DNA of 64,000 nucleotides, from assembly GCF_000717175.1 (NCBI RefSeq), contig NZ_JNYD01000023.1:27148-91147 (forward strand), in the 5' to 3' direction. Shown piece after piece: positions 51,012-60,700 of the stretch. Origin of the DNA: Pseudonocardia autotrophica. GTDB lineage: Bacteria; Actinomycetota; Actinomycetes; Mycobacteriales; Pseudonocardiaceae. The translations under genes were made by a program, and so were the position numbers. Positions within the stretch are counted from its first letter, which is position 1. Each line of letters starts with the position of its first letter. Under the pieces are notes generated by a model. It ran no database searches. It was not told the DNA's origin and was given only the letters and a program-made list of their open reading frames with translations.

Positions 51012-52036
51012 CGGGTCCGGACGCCTCCTACGAGGTCCACGAGATCCCGGAGTTCACCCTCGAGTGCGGCGCGACGCTGCGGCCGGCCCGGATCGCCTAC
51101 CAGACCTACGGCGAGCTGAACGCCGACCGCAGCAACCTGATCCTGTACCCGACCTGGTACTCCGGGCGGCACTGGGACAACGAGTGGCTGATCGGCGAGG
51201 GGATGGCGCTCGACCCCTCCCGGTGGTTCATCGTGGTGCCGAACATGCTGGGCAACGGGCTGTCGTCGTCGCCGTCGAACACCCCGCCGCCGTGGGACCG
51301 GGCCCGGTTCCCGCGGATCAACGTGCGGGACAACGTGGCCTCGCAGCACCGGCTCGTCACCGAGGTGTTCGGCGTCGAGTCGCTGCCACTGGTGCTCGGC
51401 TGGTCGATGGGAGCCGGACAGACCTACCAGTGGGCGGTGAGCCACCCGGAGATGGTGCAGCGCATGCTGCCCTTCTGCGGGTCGCCGCGGACCGCGCCGC
51501 ACAACCAGGTCTTCCTGGACTCACTGCGGGCCGCGCTGACCGCGTCGGTGGGCTTCGACGGCGGCTGGTACCCGCCGGACGACTGGCCGGTCGGCGGGCT
51601 GCGGGCCTTCGCCCGGATCTACGCGGGCTGGGGTTTCTCGCAGGCCTTCTACTGGGACGAGGTGTGGCGGGAGCTGGGCCACACCTCGCTCGAGGACTTC
51701 GCGGTGGGGTTCTGGGAGGGGTTCTTCCTCGACGGCCGGGACCCGAACAACCTCCTGACCATGCTCGACACCTGGTGGAACGGCGACGTCGGGAAGACGC
51801 CGGGGTTCTCCTCGACCGAGGAGGCCCTCGGCTCGATCCGGGCGAAGGCGATCGTGATGCCGGCGGAGAAGGACCTGTACTTCCCGCCGGAGGACGAGGA
51901 GTGGGCCGTCTCGCACATGCGGGACGCCGAGCTGCGGGTGATCCCCGGGGTGTGGGGGCACTTCGCGGGCGGCGGGGCGAACCCGGTGGACACGGCGTTC
52001 ATCGACGCCGCGGTGAAGGAGCTGCTCGACCGGTGA
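51008..52036 (+). CDS. MetX-like alpha/beta hydrolase
   Basis: 342 residues. Resembles homoserine O-acetyltransferase (MetX) family hydrolases: FTLECGATLRPARIAYQTYG, ILYPTWYSGRHWDNEWLIGE, nucleophile elbow LGWSMGAGQTYQWA (Ser near 131), late Asp in PAEKDLYFPPED and His in GVWGHFAGGGANP. The MetX-type GGSLGGMQ elbow is replaced by GWSMGAGQ, so acetyl transfer to homoserine is uncertain; hydrolase activity is more likely. Start GTG overlaps fmdA by four bases, implying a role linked to amide use. Confidence 0.85.
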   Translation: MTGPDASYEVHEIPEFTLECGATLRPARIAYQTYGELNADRSNLILYPTWYSGRHWDNEWLIGEGMALDPSRWFIVVPNMLGNGLSSSPSNTPPPWDRARFPRINVRDNVASQHRLVTEVFGVESLPLVLGWSMGAGQTYQWAVSHPEMVQRMLPFCGSPRTAPHNQVFLDSLRAALTASVGFDGGWYPPDDWPVGGLRAFARIYAGWGFSQAFYWDEVWRELGHTSLEDFAVGFWEGFFLDGRDPNNLLTMLDTWWNGDVGKTPGFSSTEEALGSIRAKAIVMPAEKDLYFPPEDEEWAVSHMRDAELRVIPGVWGHFAGGGANPVDTAFIDAAVKELLDR

Positions 52037-52037
52037 G

Positions 52038-53669
52038 TCACGCCTCGCGGACGTCGAGCAGGTCCTTCTCCTCGACCGCCGCGCGGGAGAGCGTGGTGTA
52101 GCCGCGCTCGTCGAACAGCACGGTCAGCCGGTCGGCCTCGGTCGCGAGCACCACGCCGTCGCCCCACTCGGGGTGCCGGACGGGGGTGCTGGGCGTGAGC
52201 CCGGCATCCTCGTCGCCGACGTCGGCCGGCACGTGCTCCGCGGCCGAGCCCGACTCGCAGGTGTCGCAGTGGCCGCACGGCCCGCCGAGCTCCTCGCCGA
52301 AGTAGCCGAGCAGGTAGCGGCGCCGGCACCCGCCGGTCTCGGCGTACTCGCGGACCAGGTCGATCCGGGAGCGGACGAGCCGGCGGTGCCGTTCGGCGGC
52401 CTCGACGGCCGCGTCGACGGCCTCCGGCACGGACAGGTCGGCCCGGGAGATCCGGCCCTCCTCGACCCGCACCGCCCCGACCTGCTCCAGCAGGTTCACG
52501 GCGTTGGTCCGCCGCTGCGCGGACAGGCCGGAGCGCTCGCCGAGCTCCTTCCCGGTGGCCGGGCCCTCCGCGAGCGCCTCGAGCACCGCGTGCAGCGCCT
52601 CCGGCTTGGGGCGGCGGGCGACGAGGAACCGCTGCAGGCGCAGGTCCTCGTGGTGGTGGTGCAGCTCGACGGTGGCGTCCCCGCCGTCCCGGCCGGCGCG
52701 GCCGATCTGCTGGTAGTAGGCGTCGAGCGAGCCGGGCGAGGCGGCGTGGAGCACGAACCGCACGTCCGGCTTGTCGATCCCCATCCCGAAGGCGGAGGTG
52801 GCGACGACGACGTCGAGGTCGCCGGCGAGGAACCCGTCGTGGACCTCCTCGCGCCGCTTCCGGTTCAGGCCCGCGTGGTAGTGCCCGGTCCGGATGTCGA
52901 GGCCGGACAGGGCCTCGGCGTAGCGCTCCGCCTCCTTGCGCGTGGCGACGTACACCAGGCCGGGCTTCGGCAGCTCGCGCACCCGCTCGGCGATCTCGCG
53001 GTGGCGCAGGTCGTCGTCGGCGTAGACCTGCACGGTGAGGTGCAGCTCCGGCCGGTCGAAGCTCGCCACGATCTCCCGCGGCTCGCGCAGGCCCAGCCGC
53101 TCCACGATGTCCGCCCGCACCGGCGGCGCTGCGGTCGCGGTCAGCGCCACCACCGGCGGGTGGCCGAGGCGCTCGATCGCCGCGCCGACGCGCAGGTAGT
53201 CGGGCCGGAAGTCGTGGCCCCACTCCGACACGCAGTGCGCCTCGTCGACGACGAACAGGCTGACGCCGGCCTCCACGAGCCGCTCCACGACCTCGTCCTT
53301 GTCCAGCTGCTCGGGGGCGAGGAACAGGTACTCGGCCTCGCCCGCGGCGAGCGCCTCCCAGGCGTGCGTCGTGCGGGCGGCGGGCTGGGCGGAGTTGACC
53401 GTGACCGCCTCGGGGACGTCGCGCTCGGCGAGCCCCTGCTGCTGGTCGTGCTGCAGCGCGATGAGCGGTGACACCACGACGGTCGGGCCCTCGAGGAGCA
53501 CGGCCGGCACCTGGTAGATCGCGGACTTGCCGGCGCCGGTGGGCAGGACGGCGAGGACGTCGCGGCCCTCGAGGAGGTGCTCCATGCCGTCGAGCTGGTC
53601 GGGATGCAGTTCGGCGAAGTCGAACCGGTCCGCGGCCGCCCGCTGCAGCCGCTCACGTGCTGTCGTCAC
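52038..53669 (-). CDS. recQ: RecQ family ATP-dependent DNA helicase
   Basis: 543 residues. Motif 0 FDFAELHPDQLDGMEHLL, Walker A VLPTGAGKSAIYQ, DEAH box VVDEAHCVSEWGHDFRPDY, motif III ALTATA, motif VI QQIGRAGRDGG, then the zinc-binding region with CRRRYLLGYFGEELGGPCGH and CDTC, and a winged-helix end. 3'-5' DNA helicase acting in recombination and replication restart. The GTG at 53669 gives the conserved N-terminus; a much longer open frame upstream is a shadow of the MFS gene. Converges with the hydrolase; only one base lies between the stops. Confidence 0.93.
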   Translation of the reverse strand: MTTARERLQRAAADRFDFAELHPDQLDGMEHLLEGRDVLAVLPTGAGKSAIYQVPAVLLEGPTVVVSPLIALQHDQQQGLAERDVPEAVTVNSAQPAARTTHAWEALAAGEAEYLFLAPEQLDKDEVVERLVEAGVSLFVVDEAHCVSEWGHDFRPDYLRVGAAIERLGHPPVVALTATAAPPVRADIVERLGLREPREIVASFDRPELHLTVQVYADDDLRHREIAERVRELPKPGLVYVATRKEAERYAEALSGLDIRTGHYHAGLNRKRREEVHDGFLAGDLDVVVATSAFGMGIDKPDVRFVLHAASPGSLDAYYQQIGRAGRDGGDATVELHHHHEDLRLQRFLVARRPKPEALHAVLEALAEGPATGKELGERSGLSAQRRTNAVNLLEQVGAVRVEEGRISRADLSVPEAVDAAVEAAERHRRLVRSRIDLVREYAETGGCRRRYLLGYFGEELGGPCGHCDTCESGSAAEHVPADVGDEDAGLTPSTPVRHPEWGDGVVLATEADRLTVLFDERGYTTLSRAAVEEKDLLDVREA

Positions 53670-53698
53670 AGGGCGCGGGCTACCCACGCGCCCCGCCG

Positions 53699-55084
53699 TC
53701 AGAACCCCGGTGATGGCAGGGACCCCTCCTGCGGCGCGGTCCGGGGCGCGATCAGCGCCCCGACCAGGGCGAGGACGACCAGCACGACCAGGAGCACGGG
53801 CAGCGCGACGGCCGGGGTCACCAGGACGGCGAGCAGCGCCCCGCCGAGCCCGACGAACGCGGCCTGGGCGAGCTGGTCGGTGAGCTGGGCGGCGGAGGAG
53901 TGGTGACCGACGGCGTCCGGGGAGGAGCCGGCCAGCAGGAGCGCGGAGAGCGAGGAGAAGCCCAGCCCCATGCCCACGCCGGCGACCAGCCACAGCGGCA
54001 GCGCGGCCCAGGCGACGCCCCAGGCCGGCGCGACCAGCAGCAGCCCTGCGGTCCCGACCGCGATGAGCAGCATCCCGATCCGCAGCAGGCGGAGCCGCGG
54101 GAGCTCCGGCCGGCGGCCCTGCCACGCGGCCGCGGCGGACCAGCCCAGGGAGCCGACGATCAGCGGCAGCCCGGCCTCGGACAGCGACCAGCCGTGCGTC
54201 GCCGTCAGCGTCAGCGGCAGGTACGCGGTGACGGTGAAGAACGCGCCGGCGATCAGTCCCCGCCCGGCGACGACGGCGGCGATCCCGCGCCGCGCCCGCA
54301 CGGTCCCCGCGGGGAGCAGCCTCCGCAGCGCCGGAACGAGCACGGCGAGCGCGGCCACCGCGAGCACCGCGCCGGCGACCGTCGGGTGCTGGCCGGCCCA
54401 GCTCAGCGCGGCCACCCCCAGCGCCGCGGCCACGGCGGCGGGGACGAGCCCGCGGTGCGGCGGCGCAGGCTCGGCGGGCGGGGCGAGCCCCCGCACCGCC
54501 GGCAGCACGAGCAGCACGGCCAGCCCCACCAGCGGGAGCAGCCCGAGGAACACCCAGTGCCAGGACAGGTGCTCGGTGACCACACCGGCGACCGGCGGCC
54601 CGACCAGCGACGGCACCACCCACGCCGAGGACACGAGCCCGAACACCGCGGGCCGGGCGCGCACGGAGTAGACCAGCGCGATCAGCACGTACACCGCCAC
54701 GCCCTGGGCGCCCGCGCCGAGGCCCTGCAGCAGCCGCCCCGCCAGGAGCTGGGGCAGCGACCCGGCGGTCCCCGCCACGAGGAGGCCCAGGCCGAACACG
54801 GCCGGGGCGAGCAGCAGGACGAGCCGGGGGCCGCGGGCGTCGCACCAGCGCCCGCCGAGAACCGTGCCGACGACGGTCGTGGCGATGAAGGCGACGAAGG
54901 GCCAGGCGTAGTCGGCGACGGTGCCGAGCTCGGCCACGACGGCCGGCATGGCGGTGCCGACGCCCATCTGCTCGAACGCGACGAGGCTGATCAGCAGCAC
55001 GATCCCGACGGTCACCGCCCGCCGGCGGGGCCCGAACAGCTCGTCGCGGACGGTGCGGTCCCGGTCGGTCGGCGTGGTCGTCAC
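53699..55084 (-). CDS. MFS transporter, 14-TM drug-efflux type
   Basis: 461 residues with about 14 hydrophobic segments. The N-terminal motif FEQMGVGTAMPAVVAELGTV, WCDARGPRLVLLLAP (loop 2-3) and the antiporter motif (SSAWVVPSLVGPPVAGVVTE) fit the DHA2-like efflux group. The GTG at 55084 follows GGGAGG. It is divergent from the PIG-L operon; its promoter region carries a TTGACC -35-like word with a palindrome of MerR-regulator type, but no merR gene is nearby. Substrate unknown. Confidence 0.9.
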   Translation of the reverse strand: MTTTPTDRDRTVRDELFGPRRRAVTVGIVLLISLVAFEQMGVGTAMPAVVAELGTVADYAWPFVAFIATTVVGTVLGGRWCDARGPRLVLLLAPAVFGLGLLVAGTAGSLPQLLAGRLLQGLGAGAQGVAVYVLIALVYSVRARPAVFGLVSSAWVVPSLVGPPVAGVVTEHLSWHWVFLGLLPLVGLAVLLVLPAVRGLAPPAEPAPPHRGLVPAAVAAALGVAALSWAGQHPTVAGAVLAVAALAVLVPALRRLLPAGTVRARRGIAAVVAGRGLIAGAFFTVTAYLPLTLTATHGWSLSEAGLPLIVGSLGWSAAAAWQGRRPELPRLRLLRIGMLLIAVGTAGLLLVAPAWGVAWAALPLWLVAGVGMGLGFSSLSALLLAGSSPDAVGHHSSAAQLTDQLAQAAFVGLGGALLAVLVTPAVALPVLLVVLVVLALVGALIAPRTAPQEGSLPSPGF

Positions 55085-55101
55085 GGCACGAGCCTCCCTG
55101 C

Positions 55102-55121
55102 TGAACCGAGGTTCAGGTCAA
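55102..55121 (-). promoter_or_regulatory. Candidate MerR-type operator at the MFS promoter
   Basis: The palindrome TGAACC-GA-GGTTCA (55102-55115) sits directly after TTGACC on the minus strand (55121-55116), so reads TTGACCTGAACCTCGGTTCA. This is the layout of MerR-family multidrug promoters, where the dyad lies between -35 and -10. Confidence 0.5.
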
Positions 55122-55157
55122 GCGGGTTCTCCGCGGGCGTTCGGGCGCCTCGGGTGG

Positions 55158-55201
55158 CCGAACGCGGACCGAACGGGAGCCGAACGGGCCGTTCCTAGCG
55201 T
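55158..55201 (+). promoter_or_regulatory. SARP-type operator: three CCGAACG heptamers, 11-bp period
   Basis: CCGAACG occurs at 55158-55164, 55169-55175 and 55180-55186, exactly 11 bases apart, followed after nine bases by TAGCGT (55196-55201), a match to the -10 pattern TANNNT. Heptameric direct repeats on 11-bp spacing just upstream of the -10 are the binding signature of SARP activators. It drives the PIG-L operon, starting about 55 bases downstream. Confidence 0.75.
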
Positions 55202-55255
55202 CGGGGCCACAGCAGATCCGGGTCCGGTCCGGGTCCCCGTCCGCCAGGAGCTCTC

Positions 55256-56053
55256 ATGTCGCACAGCACCTTCCGCTTCGGCACCGTCCCACCGATCACC
55301 GACCCCGCCGACCTCGGCACCGTGCTGGGCATCTGGGCCCATCCCGACGACGAGGCCTTCCTCTCGGCCGGGTTGATGGCCGGGGCCACGGCGGCCGGCA
55401 ACCGGGTGGTGTGCGTGACCGCCACCCTCGGCGAACGCGGTACGGACGAGCCGGAGCGCTGGCCCCCGGACCGGCTCGCCGCGCTCCGCGCGCACGAGCT
55501 CCGGGCGTCCCTGGCCGTCGTCGGCGTGACCGAGCACCACCTGCTGGGCATCACCGACGGGACCTGTGCGGCCCAGCCGCACGGCGCCGTCGTCCGCCGG
55601 CTGGCCGGGATCGTCGACGCCGTCGCCCCGGACACGGTGGTGACCTTCGGCCCGGACGGGATGACCGGGCACGAGGACCACCAGACGGTGTCGGCGTGGG
55701 CGACCGAGGCCCGCGCGATCGCCGCACCCGAGGCCCGGCTGCTGTACGCGACCACCACCGAGGAGTTCGTGGCGGGGTGGTTGCCCGCGCGCGACGCGTT
55801 CGACGTCTTCCTCGCGCACGGGCTGCCCCTGCGCACGCCCGTCTCGGCGCTGGCCGCCGAGCTCCGCCTCACGCGCAGGGAGCTCGACCGCAAGATCGTC
55901 GCGCTGCGTGCCCAGGCGTCCCAGACCAGTGGGCTCCTCGCCGCCATCGGCGAGGAACGGTTCCGCCGCTGGTGGTCGACCGAGTCGTTCGTGGCGGCGG
56001 AGTCCGTGGCCTCCCGCGCCCGCGAGTGGGGCACCTGGCGGGTGGCCGCATGA
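55256..56053 (+). CDS. PIG-L family deacetylase
   Basis: 265 residues. LmbE/PIG-L zinc deacetylase: IWAHPDDEAFLSAGLMAGAT (zinc ligands HPDD, near 28-31), RAHELRASLAVVGV, and the third ligand in GPDGMTGHEDHQTVSAW. Family members remove N-acetyl groups from sugar amines (for example MshB and Mca in mycothiol metabolism). Longer C-terminus (LTRRELDRKIVALRAQASQT) is typical. Behind the heptamer promoter; stop overlaps azlC (ATGA). Substrate unknown. Confidence 0.9.
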   Translation: MSHSTFRFGTVPPITDPADLGTVLGIWAHPDDEAFLSAGLMAGATAAGNRVVCVTATLGERGTDEPERWPPDRLAALRAHELRASLAVVGVTEHHLLGITDGTCAAQPHGAVVRRLAGIVDAVAPDTVVTFGPDGMTGHEDHQTVSAWATEARAIAAPEARLLYATTTEEFVAGWLPARDAFDVFLAHGLPLRTPVSALAAELRLTRRELDRKIVALRAQASQTSGLLAAIGEERFRRWWSTESFVAAESVASRAREWGTWRVAA

Positions 56054-56808
56054 GCACCTGCGGGACCACCCCCGGCACGCCGGCCACCGTGACGTCCCCG
56101 CACCGGCGGGCGATCAAGGACTCGGTCGCGGTGATCGTGGCCTACCTCCCCTTCGGCCTGACGCTCGGCGCCACCCTCGCCTCCACCCGACTGCCCGGGT
56201 GGGTGGCGTGGGCGTCGTCGCCGCTGCTGTTCAACGGCGCGACCCAGCTCGTGGCCGTCACCCTGCTCGACGGCGGTGCGGGGGCCGTCCTCGTCGTCGC
56301 GGCCGCGCTGGTCGTCAACGCCCGGATGCTGCTCTACGGCGCGTCGCTCGCCCCGTACGCCGCGGAGTGGCCGCGGCGCTGGCGGTGGATCGGCGGCTAC
56401 CTGATGACCGATCCGGTGTACGCGCTGGCGGTCGGGCGCTTCCGCGCCCCCGACGGCGGGGGCGGGGCGCGCGAGCGGCTCGTCTACTACCTCACCGTCG
56501 GCGTCACGCTCTGCCTGGCGTGGCAGGTGCTGACCGGGGCCGGGGTGCTGCTCGCCGGCGTGCTCCCCGACTGGTTCCAGGTCGACCTCGCCGCGCCGTT
56601 GACCCTGCTGCTCCTGCTGCTGCCCATGCTCACCGGCCGGGCCGCCTACGCCGCCGCGGCGGCCGGCGGCGCGGTCGCCCTCACGGCGACGGCCCTGCCC
56701 CTGGGGCTCGGCCTGGTCGTCGGCGCCGCGGCGGGCATCGCCGCAGGCGTCGCCGTCGACGCGTGGCGCCGGCGGACCCCTCGTCCCGAAGGAGTTCCTG
56801 ATGCCTGA
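56050..56808 (+). CDS. azlC: AzlC family branched-chain amino-acid exporter subunit
   Basis: 252 residues. AzlC family with YLPFGLTLGATLASTRLPGW, FNGATQLVAVTLLDGGAGAV and NARMLLYGASLAPYAAEWPR, the conserved family core, and about six membrane helices. AzlC and AzlD together export branched-chain amino acids. The ATG overlaps the PIG-L stop; its end overlaps azlD by eight bases. Confidence 0.93.
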   Translation: MSTCGTTPGTPATVTSPHRRAIKDSVAVIVAYLPFGLTLGATLASTRLPGWVAWASSPLLFNGATQLVAVTLLDGGAGAVLVVAAALVVNARMLLYGASLAPYAAEWPRRWRWIGGYLMTDPVYALAVGRFRAPDGGGGARERLVYYLTVGVTLCLAWQVLTGAGVLLAGVLPDWFQVDLAAPLTLLLLLLPMLTGRAAYAAAAAGGAVALTATALPLGLGLVVGAAAGIAAGVAVDAWRRRTPRPEGVPDA

Positions 56809-57112
56809 GCTGCTCGTCCTCGTCGCCGTCGGCGCGGGGACCTATGCGATGCGGGCGGCCTTCCTCGTCCCCGCCCGGCCCGCACCGCCCGCGATGGCGC
56901 GGGTACTGCCGCACGTGGGACCCGCGGTGCTCGGCGCGCTCGTCGCGCCGGCGCTGCTCGCCCCGCACGGCGCGGTCACGGTCGCCGGCACGGTGCCGGG
57001 CGTGGTCGCCGCGGCCGGGGCCTGGCTGCTGTGGCGCCGCACCCGCAGCCTGCCGGTCGCCCTGTTCGGCGCCCTCACGCTGGCCCTGCTGACCACGGCG
57101 GTGTTCCGGTGA
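56801..57112 (+). CDS. azlD: AzlD family transporter subunit
   Basis: 103 residues, four hydrophobic segments (LLVLVAVGAGTYAMRAAFLV; LPHVGPAVLGALVAPALLAP; GTVPGVVAAAGAWLLWRRT; VALFGALTLALLTTAVF). Partner of AzlC; gene order and overlap are the usual ones. Stop overlaps the acetyltransferase start. Confidence 0.9.
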   Translation: MPELLVLVAVGAGTYAMRAAFLVPARPAPPAMARVLPHVGPAVLGALVAPALLAPHGAVTVAGTVPGVVAAAGAWLLWRRTRSLPVALFGALTLALLTTAVFR

Positions 57113-57603
57113 GCGCCGAGGTCCGGATCCGGGAGCTCGGGCCCGGCCGGTACGACGTGCTCGACGCCGTCGTCGAGGGGCTCTCCCCGACGAGCCGCTA
57201 CCACCGCTTCCACACGCCGGCCCCGCGGCCGACCCCGCAGGTCCGCGAGGCGCTCGCGGCGGTCGACGGCCGGTCGCACATCGCCGTCGCGGCCTTCGCC
57301 CCGGACGGCACCCCGGTCGGGATCGCCCGGCTGATCGCCGTCGGCGACGGCCAGTCCGAACTGGCCGTCGAGGTCGTCGACGAGTGGCAGGGCCGGGGGA
57401 TCGGCGGCCGGCTCGTCCGGGACGTGGTCGAGCGCGGCCGCGCCGCCGGGCACCGGGCGGTCCGCGCGGCGGTGCTCGCCGAGAACGTCGCCGCCCAGGC
57501 CCTGTTCTTCACGGTCTTCCCGGCGGCGATCGCCCTGCCGGCCGCCCACGAGATCGGCTTCGCGGCGGAGCTGGCGCGCGACGGGGTGCTCTGCGCGGCG
57601 TGA
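57109..57603 (+). CDS. GNAT family N-acetyltransferase
   Basis: 164 residues. Central acetyl-CoA-binding strand-turn EVVDEWQGRGIGGRLVRDVV (motif A, Q/R-x-x-G-x-G/A pattern QGRGIG) and N-terminal YHRFHTPAPRPT. The C-terminal half is less conserved than usual. Last of four coupled genes behind the heptamer promoter. Amine substrate unknown; the operon pairs a deacetylase with an acetyltransferase. Confidence 0.88.
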   Translation: MSAEVRIRELGPGRYDVLDAVVEGLSPTSRYHRFHTPAPRPTPQVREALAAVDGRSHIAVAAFAPDGTPVGIARLIAVGDGQSELAVEVVDEWQGRGIGGRLVRDVVERGRAAGHRAVRAAVLAENVAAQALFFTVFPAAIALPAAHEIGFAAELARDGVLCAA

Positions 57604-57779
57604 GCACGTGTCCGTTCTGTCCGTTACGGGATCCCGGCTGCGCCGTTCGGTCCACGGGCCGGCGGCCGGCCGGCCCTGACATCCCGGGCGCCCGGTCGGG
57701 ACGCTGACGGAACGCCGCCGGCGCGCCGCCCGGCGCCGCGGGTGTCCGGCCCGGTCGGGCGTGCGGAGGTGACGCCGCG

Positions 57780-60700
57780 ATGCTGCAGGTCACCCTGCTC
57801 GGCGAGCAGGTCGTCCGCGACGCCGCCGGCACGGTCCGGGTCCGGTCCTCCCGCAGCCTCCTGCTCGTCGCCTTCCTCGTCGTCCACGCCGGGTCCCCGC
57901 AGCCCCGGCAGCGGATCGCCCCGCTGTTCTGGCCGGACTCGACGGACGACCAGGCGCTGACCAACCTGCGGCGCGAGCTGCACCACCTGCGGGCCCTGCT
58001 CGACGACGGGTCGTCCCTGCAGGTGACCACCCGGGACCTCTGCTGGCAGGACGCCCCGGACTGCCTCGTCGACGTCCGGGAGTTCGCGCGGTCGCGGGCC
58101 ACCGCGCTCGCGGCGGAGACGAGGGGCGACACGGACGCGTTCCTCGCCCACGCCGGCGCCGCCCTGGACCGCTACCGCGGCGAGTTCCTCCCCGGCGGCA
58201 CCGAGGACTGGATCCTGGAGGCCCGCGCCGCGCTCGAGGAGCAGTGCGTGGACCTGCTCGACCGCGTCGTCGCGGCCCGGTCCCGCGCCGGCGACCCCGC
58301 CGAGGCCGTCGGGCCCGCGCGCCGGCGGGTGCAGCTGCGGCCCCTGGAGGAGGCCGGCTACCGGACACTCATGGCGCTGCAGGCCGAGGCGGGGGACCGG
58401 GCCGGGGCCGTGGGCACCTACCACCGCTGCGCGTCGGTGCTCGAGCGCGAGCTCGGTGTCGCGCCCGACCCGCTCACCCGGAGCACGCTGAACCGGGTGC
58501 TCGCCCGCGGCGGCCCCGCACCGGCCCCGGCCACGGCGCCCGCGCGCGCCGGCCGGGCGGGCACCGAGCTCGTCGGGCGGGAGCGGGAGCTGCGCGTCCT
58601 GCAGGACCGCTGGCGTGCGGCGGCGGCCGGGCACCCGGGCCTGGTCCTGCTGCGCGGCGACGCCGGGGTGGGCAAGTCCCGCCTGATGGCCGAGCTGTCC
58701 GGCGGCGTCCGGCGCGGCGGCGCGGTGGTGGCGGACGCCCAGTGCTTCGGCACCGCGGGCCGGCTGGCGCTGGCGCCGGTGGCGGACTGGCTGCGCACGC
58801 CCGCGATCCGCTCGGCGCTGACCGGCCTCGACGACGTCTGGCGGACGGAGGTCGAACGCCTGGTCCCCGCGTCGCGGACGCGGCCCGACGCGGGCCCGCC
58901 GGCCATGGTCGACGCCTGGCAGCGGCACCGCTTCCACGAGGGCATCACCCGCGCCCTGCTGCACCTCGGCCGCCCGGTCCTGCTGACGATCGACAACCTC
59001 CACTGGTGCGACCCGGAGACGCTCGCGTTCGTCACCTTCTGCCTCGCGCTGACCCCGGACGCCCCGATCCTGCTGGTCGCGACCGTGCGCGACGACCCGG
59101 ACGACCACGAGCCCGGGCTCGTGCAGTGGATCACCCGCATGCGCGCGACCGGGCTCCTCACCGAGGTTCCGGTGCCGCCGTTCGACGCGGCCGACACCGC
59201 GACGCTCGTCGAGGCGCTCACCGGGCGGGCCCCGGAGCCCGGCGAGGCCGCGCTGCTGCAGGCCACCACCGGCGGGTTCCCGCTCTACATCGTCGAGACG
59301 GCCCGTGCGGGCGACGGGTCCGGCGCGGTCCCGGACGGCCGGGTGACCGCCGTGCTCGTCCGGCGGCTCACGCAGACGAGCCCGGCCGCCCGCGAGATCG
59401 CCGGGCTGGGGGCGGCGGTCGGCCGGGACTTCACGCTCGACCTGCTGACCGAGGCCGCCGACCTCGACGCCGACGCCGTCGTCGGGGCCGTCGACGAGCT
59501 GTGGCGCGCCCGAATCCTGCGCGAGACCGCCGACGGGTACGACTTCTCCCACGACCTCCTGCGCGACGCGGCGTACGCGCAGGTCAGCCCGCCCCGGCGG
59601 TGGCTGCTGCACCGCCGGGTCGCGCAGGGCCTGGAGATCCTGCACGCCGCGGACCCCGACGGGATCTCGGCCCAGCTCGCCGAGCAGTACGCGCGCAGCG
59701 GCAACGCCGACAAGGCCGTCGCCGCCTACCGGCGGGCCGCGGACGTCGCCGCCGGGATGTTCGCGCACGGCGAGGCCGTCCGGCTGCTGGAGGAGGCCCT
59801 GGCGATCGTGCGCACGCTTCCCGAGGGCGGCGACCGCACCCGCCGCGAGCTGGCCCTGCTGGAGGCCGTCGCCGCACCGCTCAACGCGCAGTTCGGGTAC
59901 TCGTCGCCGCGGCTGCGCGAGACCCTGGAGGGCGCGGTGGCCCGGGCCGAGGCGCTCGGGCGCCGGGAGTCCCTGCTCAACGGGCTGGTGGGGCTGTGGG
60001 CGTCGCTGTTCGTGCACGGCGACACCGAGGAGGCGCACCGCGCGGCGGGGCGGGCGCTGTCCCTCGTCGAGCCCGACTCCGATCTGAGCGGGCCCGCGCA
60101 CTTCGCCTACGGCGGCTCGGCGCTCAGCCTGGGCCGCCCCGCCGAGGCGCTCGAGCACCTCGACCTCGCCGCGGGGTTCGGCGGCTTCCACCCGCTGAGC
60201 ATCGGCACCCGGTCCGACGTGCACGGGCGGGCGTTCGCGGCGCACGCCCACTGGCTCCTCGGCGACCCGGGCGCGGCGCTGACCAGCAGCACGGACGCGA
60301 TCGCCCTGGCCCGCAAGTCCGGCAACGCCTACGCCCTCGCCGTCGCGCTGGCGTACGGGGCCATCACCCACCAGCTCCGCGACGACCGGGCCGAGCTCGG
60401 CGCGGTCGTCGAGGAGCTGCGGGGGCTCTGCGACCGGTTCGCGTTCGCCTACTACGGCGACTGGGGCCTGGTGCTCGACGGCTGGTCGCGGGCCGACGCC
60501 TCCGGCACCGAGCTCGTCCGGGCCGGGATCGCGAGCCTGGAGGCCGCCGACGCCTTCGCGCGGATGCCGTACTGGCTGGCGCTGCTCGCCGACCGGTACG
60601 ACCGGGACGGCCGCCGCGACGACGCCGTGGCCACGCTCGACGCCGCCCTCGCCGCCGGCCGCGCCCACGACGACCTCTGGTGGATCCCCGAGGTGATGCG

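Noticed and set aside
52038..54845. 935-residue frame joining recQ with upstream sequence
   Set aside because: The part beyond 53669 overlaps the MFS gene, whose transmembrane pattern is clear in the other frame; the recQ N-terminus at the GTG is complete.
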